A stretch of 64,000 bases of DNA, taken from positions 497,297-561,296 of the forward strand of contig JAMWFC010000049.1 in assembly GCA_027475525.1 (NCBI GenBank), given 5' to 3'. A model generated the notes under the pieces. That model worked only from the letters and a program-made list of their open reading frames with translations, had not been told where the DNA came from and ran no database searches. Positions 1 through 13,300 of this stretch are shown here, piece after piece (the stretch's first letter is position 1; every line of letters begins with the position of its first letter). The stretch is from Macrolepiota albuminosa. Taxonomy: Eukaryota; Basidiomycota; Agaricomycetes; Agaricales; Agaricaceae. The translations under genes were made by a program, and so were the position numbers.

Positions 1-2
1 TA

Positions 3-80
3 GAACGCCTGACAAGGACATTGTTAACCGAGCGTGAGTTGGAGAAATTGAAAAACAGCTTTTGGACATACCAAGCCTAA
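3..80 (+). CDS. 3' end of an unidentified gene (partial)
   Basis: A short frame is open from the window edge to a TAA at 78-80. It encodes about 25 residues rich in Leu, Glu, Lys and Arg with an amphipathic helical look (…TERELEKLKNSF). It could be the last exon of a plus-strand gene that starts outside the window. A competing reading uses GTCAGT near 89 as an intron donor, in which case the gene would run further. No family is recognisable and the call rests only on composition. Bases 84-663 hold no other reading frame I can support. Confidence 0.22.
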   Translation, partial: ERLTRTLLTERELEKLKNSFWTYQA

Positions 81-663
81 AAACACAGGTCAGTGAGTAC
101 GCATCATCTAAGTTAACAGGGGATTCCCAGTCGTTCGAATATGGAACGCTGAAAGAACTCACAAGACGTATCGGTCATCAGGAGGAAAAATCATGGATGA
201 CATGGAGCAGCTTTAGACCTGTGGAGAGTCGTTCTGGATTTTGAACTGCATGCAGTGCAATACATCGCTCCGATCACGCCAACTGCCGCTTTCTTCACAG
301 GACGTATACAGCATTTGAATCAAAGATGAGTGCAGTACAGATACAGATTATAATTAGATGAGAAGGTGCACTGCATTATGATACAATAATGGAGCTGTAC
401 ATAAGTTATGTAGGCTATTCACCAGGAAAGGTCCTAGTCTGGATGGAAAAGGTGGTGTAAAAACCATCAGATTGGCTTGCTGTGATATACCAGTACTACG
501 ACGTATCTAAAATCAAAAGAGGCAGATGCAGTCTTTATGAAGGGCGCCGAAGACACCCTAAGCAGTGGTCACATCGGCGTTACCTGGGGGTGCGGCTTTG
601 GTGGCATAACGCGGCAAAGTCTCGATTGGCTTGGAGATAAAATATCCTAAAGATCGTTGGTCA

Positions 664-1748
664 TTAGCGGGATGGGATAGATGTCAACCTGAACCCACCA
701 TTCCGGCCTGCAGCCTTTTCACCCTGTCTTCCAAAACCAAAACCGGTCTTCAAAGAACTTGTTGGCGACGCATGATCGTTTCCAGTGAAAATGCTCGAAA
801 CAACCGATGACGCAGCAGAAGTTGCCTTCGACGTCGCAGGACGTACATCGACACCAGCAACATGTGTTGGTAGAGCGCTCTTAGCTTGTTCGCGCCAAGA
901 GGTCAAAGAACGCTTGGCTCTAGCGGATTGCCGCCAAATTAGCCCTACTAGAATGTTAAGACAGCCGATTGAGAACAAAAAGAAGGCTGCAACGAGTGTG
1001 AAGGTATCAACACGATGTGAGAGGATAGCAGCCCCAATCCTATGAGGTCCAAGCTCATCAAAAAACGATGAGGCGTAGGGAAGGGAAAACTTACAAGCAT
1101 TGCATGATGCCTAGAGGTCCGAGACCAAAGCCTTTGCCTAATACAGGGAAATAGTAATCAAAGAAGCGCGATGGCCACCCAAATTCTGACATGATAAGCA
1201 GGATGCTCTGGCCGATAATCAACAACCTGTTAAGGACAGCCCAGAATACACCGGCTGGCTGATTGGGCACCGTGCTTCCCCTTCAAAACCGACCATATAC
1301 AATATAAGGAAGAGCTTTAAGTAGATCGAGAGAGATATCATACATGATATAATCCATGTCTGACATATAAACCGTTGAATTGGGGCCACTAGATGCTGTC
1401 GCAGTGGAATTGGAACCCGAAACATCAGCAGAAACAAAACGGTTGACGGCTTCAATATCGTGGACAAGAGTCACAATGTTGCTGGCAAAGACAAGGATGA
1501 GCGCGATAATGCTTATGGTGCGAACACCATTGAGACCAATAAACGTGTCTGGTTTGGAATCATTCTAGGTTAATGAAAAGTAAACTGGACATTACTAAAG
1601 CTCGGTAACTCACAAGCACGAGGAGGCAGCATTGAACAACAATGACGAGAAAGGCAAAACAAACTAGGTGCACAGCACCGAATGGGAAGAACAACAGGGG
1701 AAAAGGAGGGTGGTAGCTGGCAGACCAAAGAAAAGGATACAGGGCCAT
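664..1748 (-). CDS. Four-helix membrane protein, DUF7598-like
   Basis: Spliced exons (stop side first): 664-1039, 1095 to about 1284, about 1328-1564, and an upstream exon that starts at or before 1748. The protein has hydrophobic segments around …GLNGVRTISIIALILVF…, …AVLNRLLIIGQSILLI…, …GLGPLGIMQCL|IGAAIL… and …LVAAFFLFSIGCLNILVGL…, followed by a Ser/Ala/Gly-rich basic cytosolic tail. The conserved core GSTVPNQPAGVFWAV is characteristic of a basidiomycete membrane family that I believe is DUF7598; its function is unknown. Introns have clean GTAAGT or GTATGA donors. The N-terminus is unsure: a small exon beginning ATG at 1960 with a good GTAAGA donor is an alternative start. It runs in the same direction as the MUN gene upstream. 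Confidence 0.6.
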
Positions 1749-2307
1749 TTGTCATTCATGTTCTACTTAAGTAGGACCACGAGGCTTGACCGACGTTGTC
1801 CAAGGTCGAGCGCCCTCATTGTTCTCCAAGTCAACGGTACAAGAAGTCCGCTCATTGTTCTTTGTTTTTTGTCAGAATCACGTGAGCGCATTTCAGCCTC
1901 TCTCCTTCCTTTACTTTCTGCACAATAAGGTAAGAGTATCTTACTTTTAGTAGTCGACATAGCGACCAGGCGAATGGACGTCGTCGGAGAGCTTGTGCCT
2001 AGATGTCTGCTGGAGTTACCATGGACCCTAACAAGCTTCTCTCCATGTGCTACTTTTTCTGGGCATGTGCAAGAATTGCCTTGTACTCAGTTCAATCGGG
2101 TAATCCTACGGTCACTGCGACAACAGGTAGAATATGATATGTATGACAACAACAAACTTGGAATACAATGTCCCTTCCCAAAGTCTAGACAAGGTTCATA
2201 TACTTGGCGTGTGAACAGTACTAACAGATATATCGTAAGAGGTATCAGGAGGTATCTTCAGAAAGCAGAGGTTGATGGATGAGGGCAGCAGTACAGATAG
2301 TGGAATA

Positions 2308-5300
2308 TCACGAGTCAGGTAATGGAGGAAGTGATGGTACTTGGCTTGCAGGCCGATTTATTGGTCGCTTCAGCTTGCGCTGCTCAAGCTCCCTGGCGCG
2401 TTTCTCCTGTTCTGCCTGCATGGCACTCATAATTTGTATTTGCTGCGCAATGAACTCCGATGTGCCCGTTCTAGATGACGATAGTGATCAGACCGAGCGA
2501 TACCATATATAGCTCAAGGGACTTACCGCATACGAAGAATTCTCAATATGGTCTCCTCGCTTGTGGCCTCCTTTTCCTGTCGCTTCTCCTTCTTGCGTTC
2601 TCTGATGGTACCCAAGTTCCTTTGCGAGTAAACACTCTTCGCGCGTTTCTTTATCATGCCGGAGGACTTCAGGCCCTGCTGCATCATACGAACACACTCT
2701 TCCATGAGGTCATCCCTAAAAATAGTCAACAGGCGCGCTTTGAACTCAGAGTAACAAATTCTACTCACGTGTGCCAATCATAGTACAATCGAACAGAGAG
2801 TACGTCGCGGTACTTCTGGTTCTGCAGAATCTCTAGAGGTACTGGTCCTTCGCCTCCTGCATAGAAGTAATCCTTCAGGAACTGAGGAAGAAATAAGCGT
2901 GACTTGTAGAGAAAGAGTGCATTGGCCATCATACCTTTAGCCACTTGAACACAATGTCAACCTCTTTTTCACTCATCGGCTTCATGTCACTCGAAATATC
3001 GGACAGAGGCGGTATCAGTAGTTCCTCTAAAACGGTCAATATCTCTTTCCAGACGCGCGTCATCACCATCTCCTTCGCCGAATCGCTCAGATACGTGTTG
3101 AGCGTCTGAAGATTGGCCTCAAGGTAGTCGAATAGCGGGAGTATAGCCTGTTCAATTTCCACATCCGTCATCTCCTCAGGTCGTACCCGTGGTTTCTCAT
3201 TCTGAGGGAGTGGGATCTGGACCTCGTTGTTAGCCGTCCCCATGGTGGAGCGATACAGTGCTGTCATGTTGCCAAGGGCCTTGTTATAGTCTAAGGTTAA
3301 ATTTCCAGGTTTCAGGAGGCTCTTCACAACAGTACGGGACAGGCACTGTCGGACAAATGGCGACATCTCATGTGACCATGTGAGTAACTAGCGACATCGT
3401 CACAGTTCGTTGAAAGAAAAAATACCTTGTCAATAAAGATTCGAAGCATGTCTCCCTCAGCTCGCTTAAGTGAACGGAAAGCCCGTCCGAAGAAAAACCG
3501 GATATCGTCCTTCTCACCTTCCATACTTACGCGAATCAACACCCGCCCATGTGGCTCCAGATTCATCCACAGTTCGTGTGCAAGGAAATCACCGAATCTT
3601 CTTGTGTCGAGGCAGAGGTACGCCCGTCCGACAGTGTCGTGTTTACCCACCAGAGCTCGGTCACGCACGCTAACCATTAACCACAACTCCTTCTCCACAG
3701 ATATGTCAAAAGATTCTTCCCCTGCGTACGTCATTGTCAGAAATTCACTGAAAACGACGTGTGTCCGAAGACGAACGTACATCGTGGATTCAATGTCTCG
3801 TAGATCGTCCTTGTCTTCGCAAGACGGTTGCCATCGGGATCGCTGAGCGTGACGAAAGTATCTAACTTCGCTGACGGGCTACTATCCAAGGGCACGAGGC
3901 CCTCGGCAATCACGATCTTTACCGTGAACAAGAATTTATCGCGTTCCACTTTCTCCGGTAGCGGTGGTACATGTTTCGTCACCGCTTCAGCCATCTTATC
4001 TACCTCCATTTGCGTGTACATGTTATCGAGCAGCTTCCGCGCTGCTTCGATGTTATTAAGCTTGACACACGACTGTGGCTGGAAGTTAAAGGGTTCGATT
4101 CGTTTTTCCCCTGTTACCGCAAGCTGTTTAGCTTTTTCAAGCCACGCTGATGATTTTTGCGGCTGGATGTAGTCCATCGGTCGCGGAAACATCTCCGCCA
4201 TGAACATCGATTCGATGCTCCGGCAATACTGTTCAACAGTTTTGGAGAGGGTCTGAAAGACAACAGTAACATTAGATATGGCGTATAACACATTATCAGT
4301 CCAATGTCATGATAATTACCTTGGAAAGACCTGTGAAAAACCGTGCATTCTGATACTCATCCTCCCATTCCAGATCCTGCAGAAAATTGATTGGACTTCG
4401 GAGAGAGTCGAAGAGATCAACAATCGAGGAACTGTGCCCTTCTGACCCTTCAGCTTCAAACTATATGAGGATCAATGAAAAGCTGTCAAAAATGTTGGCA
4501 TCAAAATGCATTTCAAAATACCTTGTCTGCAGCGATAGCCTTAAATAACTTGATGAGCTCCACTAGAAATGCAACAAAAAAAACGATAATCACAGCTTGG
4601 ACCCATTGTTCTGTTTTGCTGTCTGTATTGATAAGCCATTGCCGGACATAGGGCTCGAAAAAGCCAGTGATGTTGAAGGCAATTACCCCTCTGCATGCCA
4701 GCTTACTCCAATTGAACTCAGATAGAAATAGAGGACATACTGTGGCACAAAAGCGGCATACATGCCGAGCAGGGTCCTTGACCGACGGTAGAGGGCGAAG
4801 ATATCTTGGATGGGGACATCTGGTGTCGGACCATTCATAGATGATTCAAAGAGGCGCCTCTGAGAATTCTGTAGATCTACTATGAGATGTGGAACTGTGA
4901 TTTCAACGACGAGCGAAACAATATCAAGTTGTCTAAGAAAAACAACAGTTAACCAAGGAAGCAATGATATACAGAAATTATACCCTAATAATGGTTCAGG
5001 GAATCTCTTATCAAGGAGTTTTGCTGATTTCTCAAGCTCATCTGTCATGAGAAGCAAGGGTAGCGCACGATTGACACCGGGTGCCTTCTGCAGTTCATGC
5101 ATTTTCAACTCGTAGAAATGGGCAGATACTTCTCGTATTCGTGTCTGGACATCTAAAAGCCGTGCATTAATGTCAACATGATATCTCTCCACGAGGCCGC
5201 TATCCCGAACTTGTTCTAGGATAACAAGATAAGGTTCGATTTCGGAAGGTTTGAGGTTAGGTAATGCATCCATGGCATGATATAAAGAGGAGAGGAAGAT

Positions 5301-7214
5301 ATTAAAGAGCGATGCATAGATACGACAGAGGTATTCTGACTATTGAAAAAACAATTAGCCAGGTAAAAGCATATCCGAGATAAAAAATTTACGTCTTGGA
5401 CCGGCCAATTCTCTACTTCCGTCTCATGCATTATTTTCATGACATTTGAAAGCGCTTCGGGTACACATTCAAGTGGTACGTCGTTTCGTTCGTAAAACTC
5501 TTTCACTAAGTCCAAGAAACAAGTGACTCGGTAAGAGTGGCCTATTCGCCATCGTAATGCACATTCGTTGATGAGCTCAAGATGTGGGGTAGATAAGATC
5601 CCAAGAGAGACTTCGTCGTTGTCATCTACTTCAGGGCTCATCATAACCTCTAGGTCTGCCACAAGACAGTATTCAAGTAGTCGCCGATAGTATTTACGAG
5701 GATTGGGGGGTATGAATGTGAAGTGATGGCCGACGGGAAGCTCTTCTTCATCGTCACCATCTGCTTGGTCAACGTGTAGAGACCTTCGGCTGGAAATTGA
5801 TGCATGGCGGGTGGCCGTGCCTCCAGGAGAGTCTACAATATATAGTGATTCCCGTCGCGGATTTGACGTTTGATAAGATAACGTTACTTCTGACGTTGTC
5901 GATTTGGCCAGCTCTGGATTGAATTGAACCATGATAACCATTAGTTGTTGTAGATGTGTGGTTTCAAGTGTTTTCCAGTGATTCCACGCGGCCTCACTAT
6001 CGAAGTCTTCTCGTCGTCCGGGAAATGGTGCACCAGCGTTTATATTTTTCAAGCACGTCTGTTGGGGTTGAATCAGATGTGCGATACACCAAGATATAAT
6101 CATCTTACCTTAAGATCGTTCATAGCTGCCTGAGCACACGATCCAGGGTGAGTTACCGTGCATGATGATAATCGATGCAAAAAAATCTCACCTTTTCCGT
6201 GACGACTTGCCCCAGCCTTTGATCAATTTCTTTTTGTACGACAGGCTCAGACAACTTAAATAGGCTAGCAACAGTTCGCACTAGTGACATATCCGCAATG
6301 TTTGAGCTCATAACACCAACACTGGAGTCACGATCGCGCGAAGGAGAAGCAGAGTCGTAACCTGAATCGCTGTAAGTTTGCGTGGGCGGAGCTAGTTTTG
6401 CAGTGTATGTATCGAGGCGAGAAAGAAGCTCCGGAGATACATGATTAACATTCCGTAGACATTCCCGGAGCATCTTCACAAACTGTGCAATGTGATTGTT
6501 GAGCTCAACCTTCCAGCCGTCTCCACTGAGAGAAGGCTCCTTTTTGAGGACCGCTGTAGCATGAGTAGCAAACAACAAGATTAGCTCCTCGATCTTCCTG
6601 TTCTCTTTCATTTGACGTTTAAAACTGTCGTTCATGAATTGATTATAGAATTTAGCCATCGTCCTTCGTAGCAGTTGATCCGAGTAGCTTTTGACGTGTA
6701 AGTCCCAAGTTCACGTATATTGGAGACACAATCGCGCACCCGGGGTCCTTCCCCATCGAGATATTCTGCAGCTTGAGTTCTAGGACTTTTAGCAACTTTT
6801 CCGGAAACTTGACACTCTTTGACCCATCTCTAACATCTCTAAATATCTCACCGATTGAGAAATTTGATAGAGCTGAAAGTCGAGAGGAATGTTCCCGGTC
6901 CCGGATCTCTGTCGTGGAAATCTTCGGCGTCGTATCGACTGCCTTGGGAAGCAGGAGGTAGCCCAGGATACTGGTCAGTATATGAGAAGGATAACGCATC
7001 GTAGATAGGCATAGCACTCACGCTACGCGAAGAACATATCTGCGATGAAGTGAGAAGAGAGAGGCCGACAACGGCAGAGGTGATGTACGCACTCTAATAG
7101 ATCCTCCTCAGTGACCCGATGCTTTGAGACTCGCTTCTCTTGAGAGTAGCTGTCATAGCTTCGGCTTGACATGAACCAAGATTGCTTTAATGTAAGGAGG
7201 GAATGGCCTAACAA
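2308..7214 (-). CDS. MUN/C2 domain protein, fungal Munc13 (UNC-13) relative
   Basis: This many-exon gene encodes a MUN-domain protein (DUF810 type) of the class that includes S. pombe Ync13/Git1, thought to prime or organise secretory-vesicle fusion at the cell tip. Exons with consistent phase are 2308-2470, 2527-2715, 2769-2881, 2935-3387, 3426-3721, 3781-4252, 4320-4460, 4522-4539, 4594-4690, 4741-4932, 4984-5339, 5393-6058, 6109-6129, 6192-6687 and 6740 to about 7000, plus an N-terminal exon near 7023-7214. Order: helical MUN region containing …GFFEPYVRQWL…, then a C2 domain (…KIVIAEGLVPLD…, …DPDGNRLAKT…, …LNPRW…, …LWLMVSVRDRALVGKHD…) and a C-terminal MHD2-like helical domain, ending in a basic tail. 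The C2 calcium loops retain several Asp residues. The exact start is uncertain; an alternative ATG lies at 7172. Confidence 0.82.
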
Positions 7215-8703
7215 CAGGAAGCGTTGGGATGAGACGTATGGTTCAGGAGAAATTCCCTTGTCACGCCCATCGACAGTGAATCATCAAAAGTAAACAAGCT
7301 TCTTGGCGTTCACTACCATGATCATTTCAACCACCGACCACGGGAGGTCGAAGTAAACCCCGCGTACATAGAAAAGGAGTAATGAGGAAGACCGACATAC
7401 TCCCCTCCACTAGATCCGTAGAGACAGGTAACCAACCCACAGCCCACTATGATAATAAACACGACGTGCACCAGCCCCTACAAAAAGAGCCATATGACTA
7501 GTCGAGGAAAACCTTGTATCGCCGCATGCTACATAGACGCGACACGGTACATACGACATACCCAATACCGCGCGTAGAATACAAATATTCTCTACTCCCC
7601 GCTTCTTAGCTGGCTTGTGATATAAAACGGGATCATCATTCATTCATAATGATTTCGTTTAACCTCTGCTGTCCAGTGCTAGCTAGTTCGCGTATTTCTG
7701 CTATATTTACTCTTATCAAGTGCTCGCGAACAAGTTCCAACGTTCACATCTCACCCGAGTTTACTATCTTGGGAAGTCACTATACTCCGAGACTTTTCGC
7801 CATTCCTTCAAACGACGCCATAATCAAGTTGCTCGGTGTTCATGTCAAACAGCCGCCTCAACTTGTTTATACCCCCGAGTTGACTTTTTACTTCCGTTTA
7901 TCTGCTTTTCACACTCTGATTTATTCGCTCGCCTGCCGAAGAATATCTCGGAGGTCACCGGTCACCGCTCGTGTTGGTGTTCTATTCAGTTCATCAGTCC
8001 ATATCTATGAAAAAAGGTCTGCTATTATGCAGTACAGGCGCTCCGCGACGGCTTTTCTTAGGCTACTATAGAATTGGCAAGTTCAAGACAGATTAGTCTG
8101 TCAGACCCTAGTAGCCTAAAATATCCGGAGAACTTTCCAGGTTGCCAACATTATAGTCTGCATTCTGGTTCGTGAAGCGTAAACGATTAATCAATATATC
8201 TATGCGTTTCATCGCGAACATTGACTGCATGATCCATCTTGCTCTTAAGTATGTATTCACTATTCTGGGAATCTGGAAAGCTACGAAGAACAATACTAGA
8301 TAACGATCTCATCGGAGCTTGAACAAAAGATGAGGATTAACATCAGTAAAGTTAGAAAAAGGTTACGTCTACTCATGCCAAAAACTTTCACTCGCGAACT
8401 TACTACACCGTCATGTTGAACAAGTCACTTTTCCCAATGCAAGTGACATGACATAGGGTTGACTGAAGTGCGTCCAATCGCAAATGCAGTTGTCAGACAT
8501 TCACAGCGTGTGTAACATATGATGTGAACTAAGCAAGTGAAGGAGAAAGAACTTGTTGATGCTCTTTCTGTAGGAAGGGTTGTGGGGCAGTTTAAGAAAA
8601 GAAATTCAATCAATTGTTTGTCAAGGGACGTGTTCAGGGAACAACATTGTTTCTGGATGGAGATGATTCACCTGTTATTATCAGTTTCCTGAGCTGGTGA
8701 AGG
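7215..8703 (+). other. Gene-poor stretch
   Basis: No exon chain with plausible protein composition was found on either strand. A 140-codon open frame at 7649-8071 (+) has no domain, unusual composition and no splice support, so I do not call it. The stretch presumably holds the promoter of the MUN gene and ordinary spacer. Confidence 0.4.
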
Positions 8704-9255
8704 TCAACACAAGATGGCCGTACAATCCAAGGATATCCATGGGGCTAATTCACAGCTTGTTTTAGATGAGTTGGGGCCTAAAGTAAGGAACCTGGGAGTG
8801 GAAACATGACATTGAGGCAGGGGTGGTGCCAGTACAAAAGGAGAAAAGTGATGAAGCAGTGGTAAATGATTTGGCACAACAGCAGGCTGAGGCAGGACAG
8901 GCGCCATATTAATTGTAAGATGCTGATACACATCATCTGCCTGAGCAGCGACAAACTGCTGATGATGTAACATGGGAAAAGTTATATTCTCAAGTGGTCC
9001 AGGAGCTCCAATTATTGAACCTACCTGAGGTATGAATGGCTGATCACATATCAGATCAATAGGGAGAACGAGTTGTGAAGCCAACACCAACAGAGGAGCT
9101 GCTTGTTGCAAGATACCAGGGATAGGTTGATTGTTCATCAATACAGGATAGCAGGGCCACTCACTAGTCTTGGATTCTGTGATGTCACTGACAAGACAAT
9201 GTCTTTTTATGCGGTGAAGGTGGTAGATACACATCAAGTTCATTCTCCTTGACAT
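8704..9255 (-). CDS. Hypothetical ORF rich in Pro, Leu, His and Gln
   Basis: An uninterrupted frame of 183 codons encodes a hydrophobic, Pro/Gln/His-rich protein (segments such as …PGILQQAAPLLVLASQLVLPIDL…, abridged here, and …LLHHFSPFVLAPPLP…). I recognise no domain. A second open frame on the same strand at 9279-9494 might be an upstream exon. The lack of family resemblance, paralogues or clear splice signals makes a chance ORF or a decayed mobile-element gene equally possible. Confidence 0.22.
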   Translation of the reverse strand: MSRRMNLMCIYHLHRIKRHCLVSDITESKTSEWPCYPVLMNNQPIPGILQQAAPLLVLASQLVLPIDLICDQPFIPQVGSIIGAPGPLENITFPMLHHQQFVAAQADDVYQHLTINMAPVLPQPAVVPNHLPLLHHFSPFVLAPPLPQCHVSTPRFLTLGPNSSKTSCELAPWISLDCTAILC

Positions 9256-9494
9256 CTGGGTGATCGTGCTTGACTTGTTCAGCAGCAGTAGCAGCAGCTT
9301 GCATGACCTGGAGAAAAGTTAATCTTTTTCCAAGAACCCAAGAGCAGAACTAGACCAAAGTCATTATTGTGTCTGTCTGTTTCAGTACCAAAAACGTGGA
9401 CACATCCCATTGCTCCCTGTTTCCTGACATCAGTGTCAACATCAACAAAAGAGACCCAAGATGAAGATAAAACACACAGAATCAAAATGTTCAT

Positions 9495-10387
9495 AACTTG
9501 TAATAGTTTTTTGACAGATATAGCATGATAATGTGCCGCAAGAAGAGCATATCATCTTGTTGCTCGACAACATGGGTACAACAGGCCGCGATGTCAGTTC
9601 AGAGTTCTCAACAGTTCTGCAGCTTCTCGGAGTTCACGGTGCTTTTGAATTCAAGAAAAAAGTGAGCTTTGATTCTTGTACTCTCAGTAAGTGTCTCCGA
9701 TTCAATCCAGGCGGAGCCACGCTCTCACTGAAGAAGTCACATAATTGGGGGCGAAAAGTATGGTGAAAATTCGGTTGTGTCCATAAATGTCAAGGCTACA
9801 TACAGCAGAGTTAATAGGTGCAAGGCTATTCTTGATGTACGCACACATGTACTACCCAGATCTCTAAAAGCTATCATCAAGCCGAATCACTCGTACGCGT
9901 CTAACTTCACATGGAAACCCATGGGGGGATATCAAGGCATATAACGAGATTGTTATCTTTGCCAGCTATAGTGGGGTCAGAATGGTATCGGGCCTTCACT
10001 CACATCGTGACGTTGATTCTGTGGAAACTTGTATTGTGAAAGGTTCCTCCAGGTTTGCCGATCCGTGCCTAGGGGGGTGCAGAGACCAGCCTCCTTGTTT
10101 TACACTCGGACAAGTATGACGAGACATGTACACCATTGAATCAAGTCGAGTGATAATCTATTTGTCCACTTCCTGACCTTTTCATTAATTCACGATATAA
10201 GGTTAACACGGGTGCCTGTCTGTAAAAACGCGTCCTGGAAAATCATTGTCACGTGACCAACATTTCGACGTGTCTGCCACGACATCGACTATTTGGCGTT
10301 TCATTTACAACCCAGTCCTTGATCTTCTTTTACTTAGATGCTGTTTGACGCTACTCAACGACCTCTATAATCTGCACTCTAATCATC
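9495..10387 (+). other. Spacer and LHS1 upstream region
   Basis: No convincing coding sequence. The last 150 bases before the LHS1 start carry a CACGTGAC E-box-like site near 10249 and an ACGTGTC motif near 10267, followed by a pyrimidine-rich stretch (10311-10335), a usual fungal core-promoter feature. Confidence 0.35.
10246..10290 (+). promoter_or_regulatory. Possible UPR/E-box elements of LHS1 promoter
   Basis: About 100-140 bases upstream of an ER chaperone start codon are a palindromic CACGTG core and a CGACGTGTC motif. Fungal and metazoan unfolded-protein-response bZIP factors (Hac1/XBP1) bind ACGTG-core sites, so these are reasonable candidates. This is inference from motif and position only. 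Confidence 0.25.
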
Positions 10388-13300
10388 ATGCGAATTATGC
10401 GTTGTTGGACTCTGCTTTCTCTCTTGGCCTTAGTTCCGCAGGGGACTTGGGCTTCGGTCCTGGCAATTGACTACGGAACTGACTGGATCAAGGCCTCATT
10501 GATGAAGCCGGGCTTGCCGTTTGACGTTCTACTCAACAAAGACTCCAAGAGAAAAATTCAGGCTGCTGTAGGGTGGAAGAACGGTGATCGTTTGTTTGGG
10601 TCCGATGCGGCTGCAATGGTACAAGAGCCATCCTGTTAGAAGAACCTTGCTAATTCCATTTTCAGGCCAGCAGATTTCCCTTGGATGTATTTACAGCTCT
10701 AAAGCCTCTTCAAGGAGCACCATTCGACTCAGACACCCTCTCATATTACACCAAGATTTCACCAAGTGAAGTGTTCGAAACTGCGCGCAAAACCACTGGT
10801 GTCAAAAGAAGCGATGGCTCAGAATGGAGCGTCGAAGAGCTGGTGGCCATGCAATTCGCGTATGTTAAAGAGCTGGCTGAAGCTGTCGCAGAGGAGAAGG
10901 TGCGAGATGTTGTGATCACGGTTCCTCCTTACTACTCTCAGATGGAACGTGACGCGATTGTGGATGCAATTGAGATTTCGGGACTCCGTACTCTTGCTTT
11001 GATCAATGACGGGACTGCTGTCGCTGTCAATTATGCCATGACTCGTACATTCAACGCTCCTGAGTACCACATCATTTATGACGCCGGTGCATCATCTATA
11101 GTGGCCACAATTGTGCAGTTCACTCCTGTTGATCCCAAGAGTGCTTCGGCTGGAACGCACATAACTGTCACTGGAGTTGGGTATGATCGTCACACTGGTG
11201 GTATCGAGATGGATAAACGCTTGCGTGAGATGCTGGTAGAAACGTTTAATACGAAGCACAAGAAGGATATCCGTAAAGACAAGAAGGGTATGGCGAAATT
11301 GTGGAAAGAAGCTGGGCGCGTGAAAGCTATTCTCAGTGCCAATACGGAAGCTAACTCAGCGGTAAGTCATCTTTTCTCAGAGCAAGTTGCGGGGTTTTTC
11401 TGAGTTGTAACACATAGGTCGAAAGCTTGGCCTGGGATATTGACTTCCGTACCAAAGTCTCAAGGGCTGACTTTGAACAAGCATGTGACGACCTCAAGGT
11501 TAAGTTCGTTCGACCAATTTTCGATGCACTACACGTAGCGAACCTTTCTTTGGTATGGCTATTTGTTGCGTAGTGTCTTAATCATTCAATACCTGTTATA
11601 GGATGACATAACTTCCGTGCTCCTTGTCGGTGGCACGACTCGTATGCCTCTGCTTCAAGAGGTTGTCAAGACAGCCGTTGGAGCGTGAGTCTATAAAAGG
11701 GCTCAATTGGCCTAGACTTTTATTGAGTTTCAATTCCAATCAGGGAGAAGATTGCACAAAACGTCAACGCAGATGAGTCCCCTGTCCTCGGTATGTATTT
11801 TGTTCTCCGTGTAGAGCTTTTCTCTGACATTCATGAAGGCGCTGCGTTTTACGGAGCTAGCCTTAGCCGTCAATTCAAAACCAAGAACATCAAAGTAACT
11901 GACATTAACCTCTATGACGTTGAAGTCAGCTATTTTGCTGCTCCAACAACATCTCTCAGCCGCCCCAGGAGCATCAGCACTTTAATCTTCCCGGCTGGTT
12001 CTAAAGTTGGCACCAAGAAAACTTTGACTTTTAAACGCAAGGAAGACTTTTCGCTTTATTTCGATTACAAGCAGGTCGTTGTTCCGTGAGTTATCTACTT
12101 TCGCTTCCACGAGACATGCTTATGTGATATATAGAGGATATCCCCAGCGGATGTTCGAGTCTCAAATTGTTGGTGTCAGTGAAGCCCTTGGAAATCTGAC
12201 GGAGCGTGGAGCAGTCGATCCTGTTGTGAAGGCGACCTTGATGCTGTCTGATTCTGGATTTGTTTCGGTCTCTGAGGCAGTCGCATATGGTGAGATTAAG
12301 GATGATAGCTTAACAGGTTGATACTCTTAGCATATTATGGTCTGACTTCACGCTGATTTGTATTCATAGGAAAATTGAAGGGGCTTTTTGGTGGTGGAAG
12401 TTCTACAGATCAGTCTGACCCTTCGACCGAGAATGTACCTCCTCGAGAGACTTCAGAAGCAACCTTTTCATCGTCTTCCTCATCTTCTGCTAGTCCCATG
12501 CCGTCGGCCAACGAAACCGAACCAGAGAAAAAGAAGGTCGTTCCTAAGGAGGATACAGTCAAGTTGAAAATAGTTACTACTTTCCCTATCATCCCTCCTA
12601 TGACTGTCGATGAGAAGAAAGAAGCAAGATCCAGGTAAGTGTTGCATTATGTCTGGCCTTCGCTCTTCCATGATCGATCCTTTAGGCTGCGTGCCATTGA
12701 CCAACAGGAGGCTGCCAAAACAAGGAAGGATGAAGCTCGCAATACTCTTGAGGGCTATCTCTATCGCCTGCGTGACCTTCTTGACGAGGAGAATCGGGAT
12801 ACTCCCTTCAAAAAGTGTTCCAAGGCGTCGGAACGCAAGGAGATCACGGAGAAACTTGAAGCATCATTCACTTGGCTTCACGAACATGGGGACGTCGCAG
12901 AGACGTCACAATTCCTCGATAAGCGTATTTCGCTTGAGCAAGTTTTTTCTTCCTACCTGAACGAATGCCTTTTTGAACTGTCTTTTACAGAGCTCTGGAG
13001 AGACCGATTGTCCATCGTTACAAGGAAATCGAAGCCTTCCCTCAAGCCCTCAATAACAGTCAGATGTGGAATTGGAGTACTCGCCTATTCCTTACGGAGG
13101 CGAGACAAAACTTGACTGCTGAGCTCGAAGCCGACCTTCCTTCAAAATGGACAAAGGAAGACCTCGACTCTCTTGAGAAAGCATTGAGAGAGCACGAAAC
13201 GTGGCTCTCAACTTGGGTTGAGAAGCAGAAATCCGTTCAGCCGAATGAAGATCCAGTCATTGAAACCGCCGAAATGAAAGCTCGAGCCAAAGTGCTGGAG

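Noticed and set aside
7649..8071. 140-codon plus-strand frame
   Set aside because: No recognisable motif, no splice-supported neighbours, and composition typical of random sequence.
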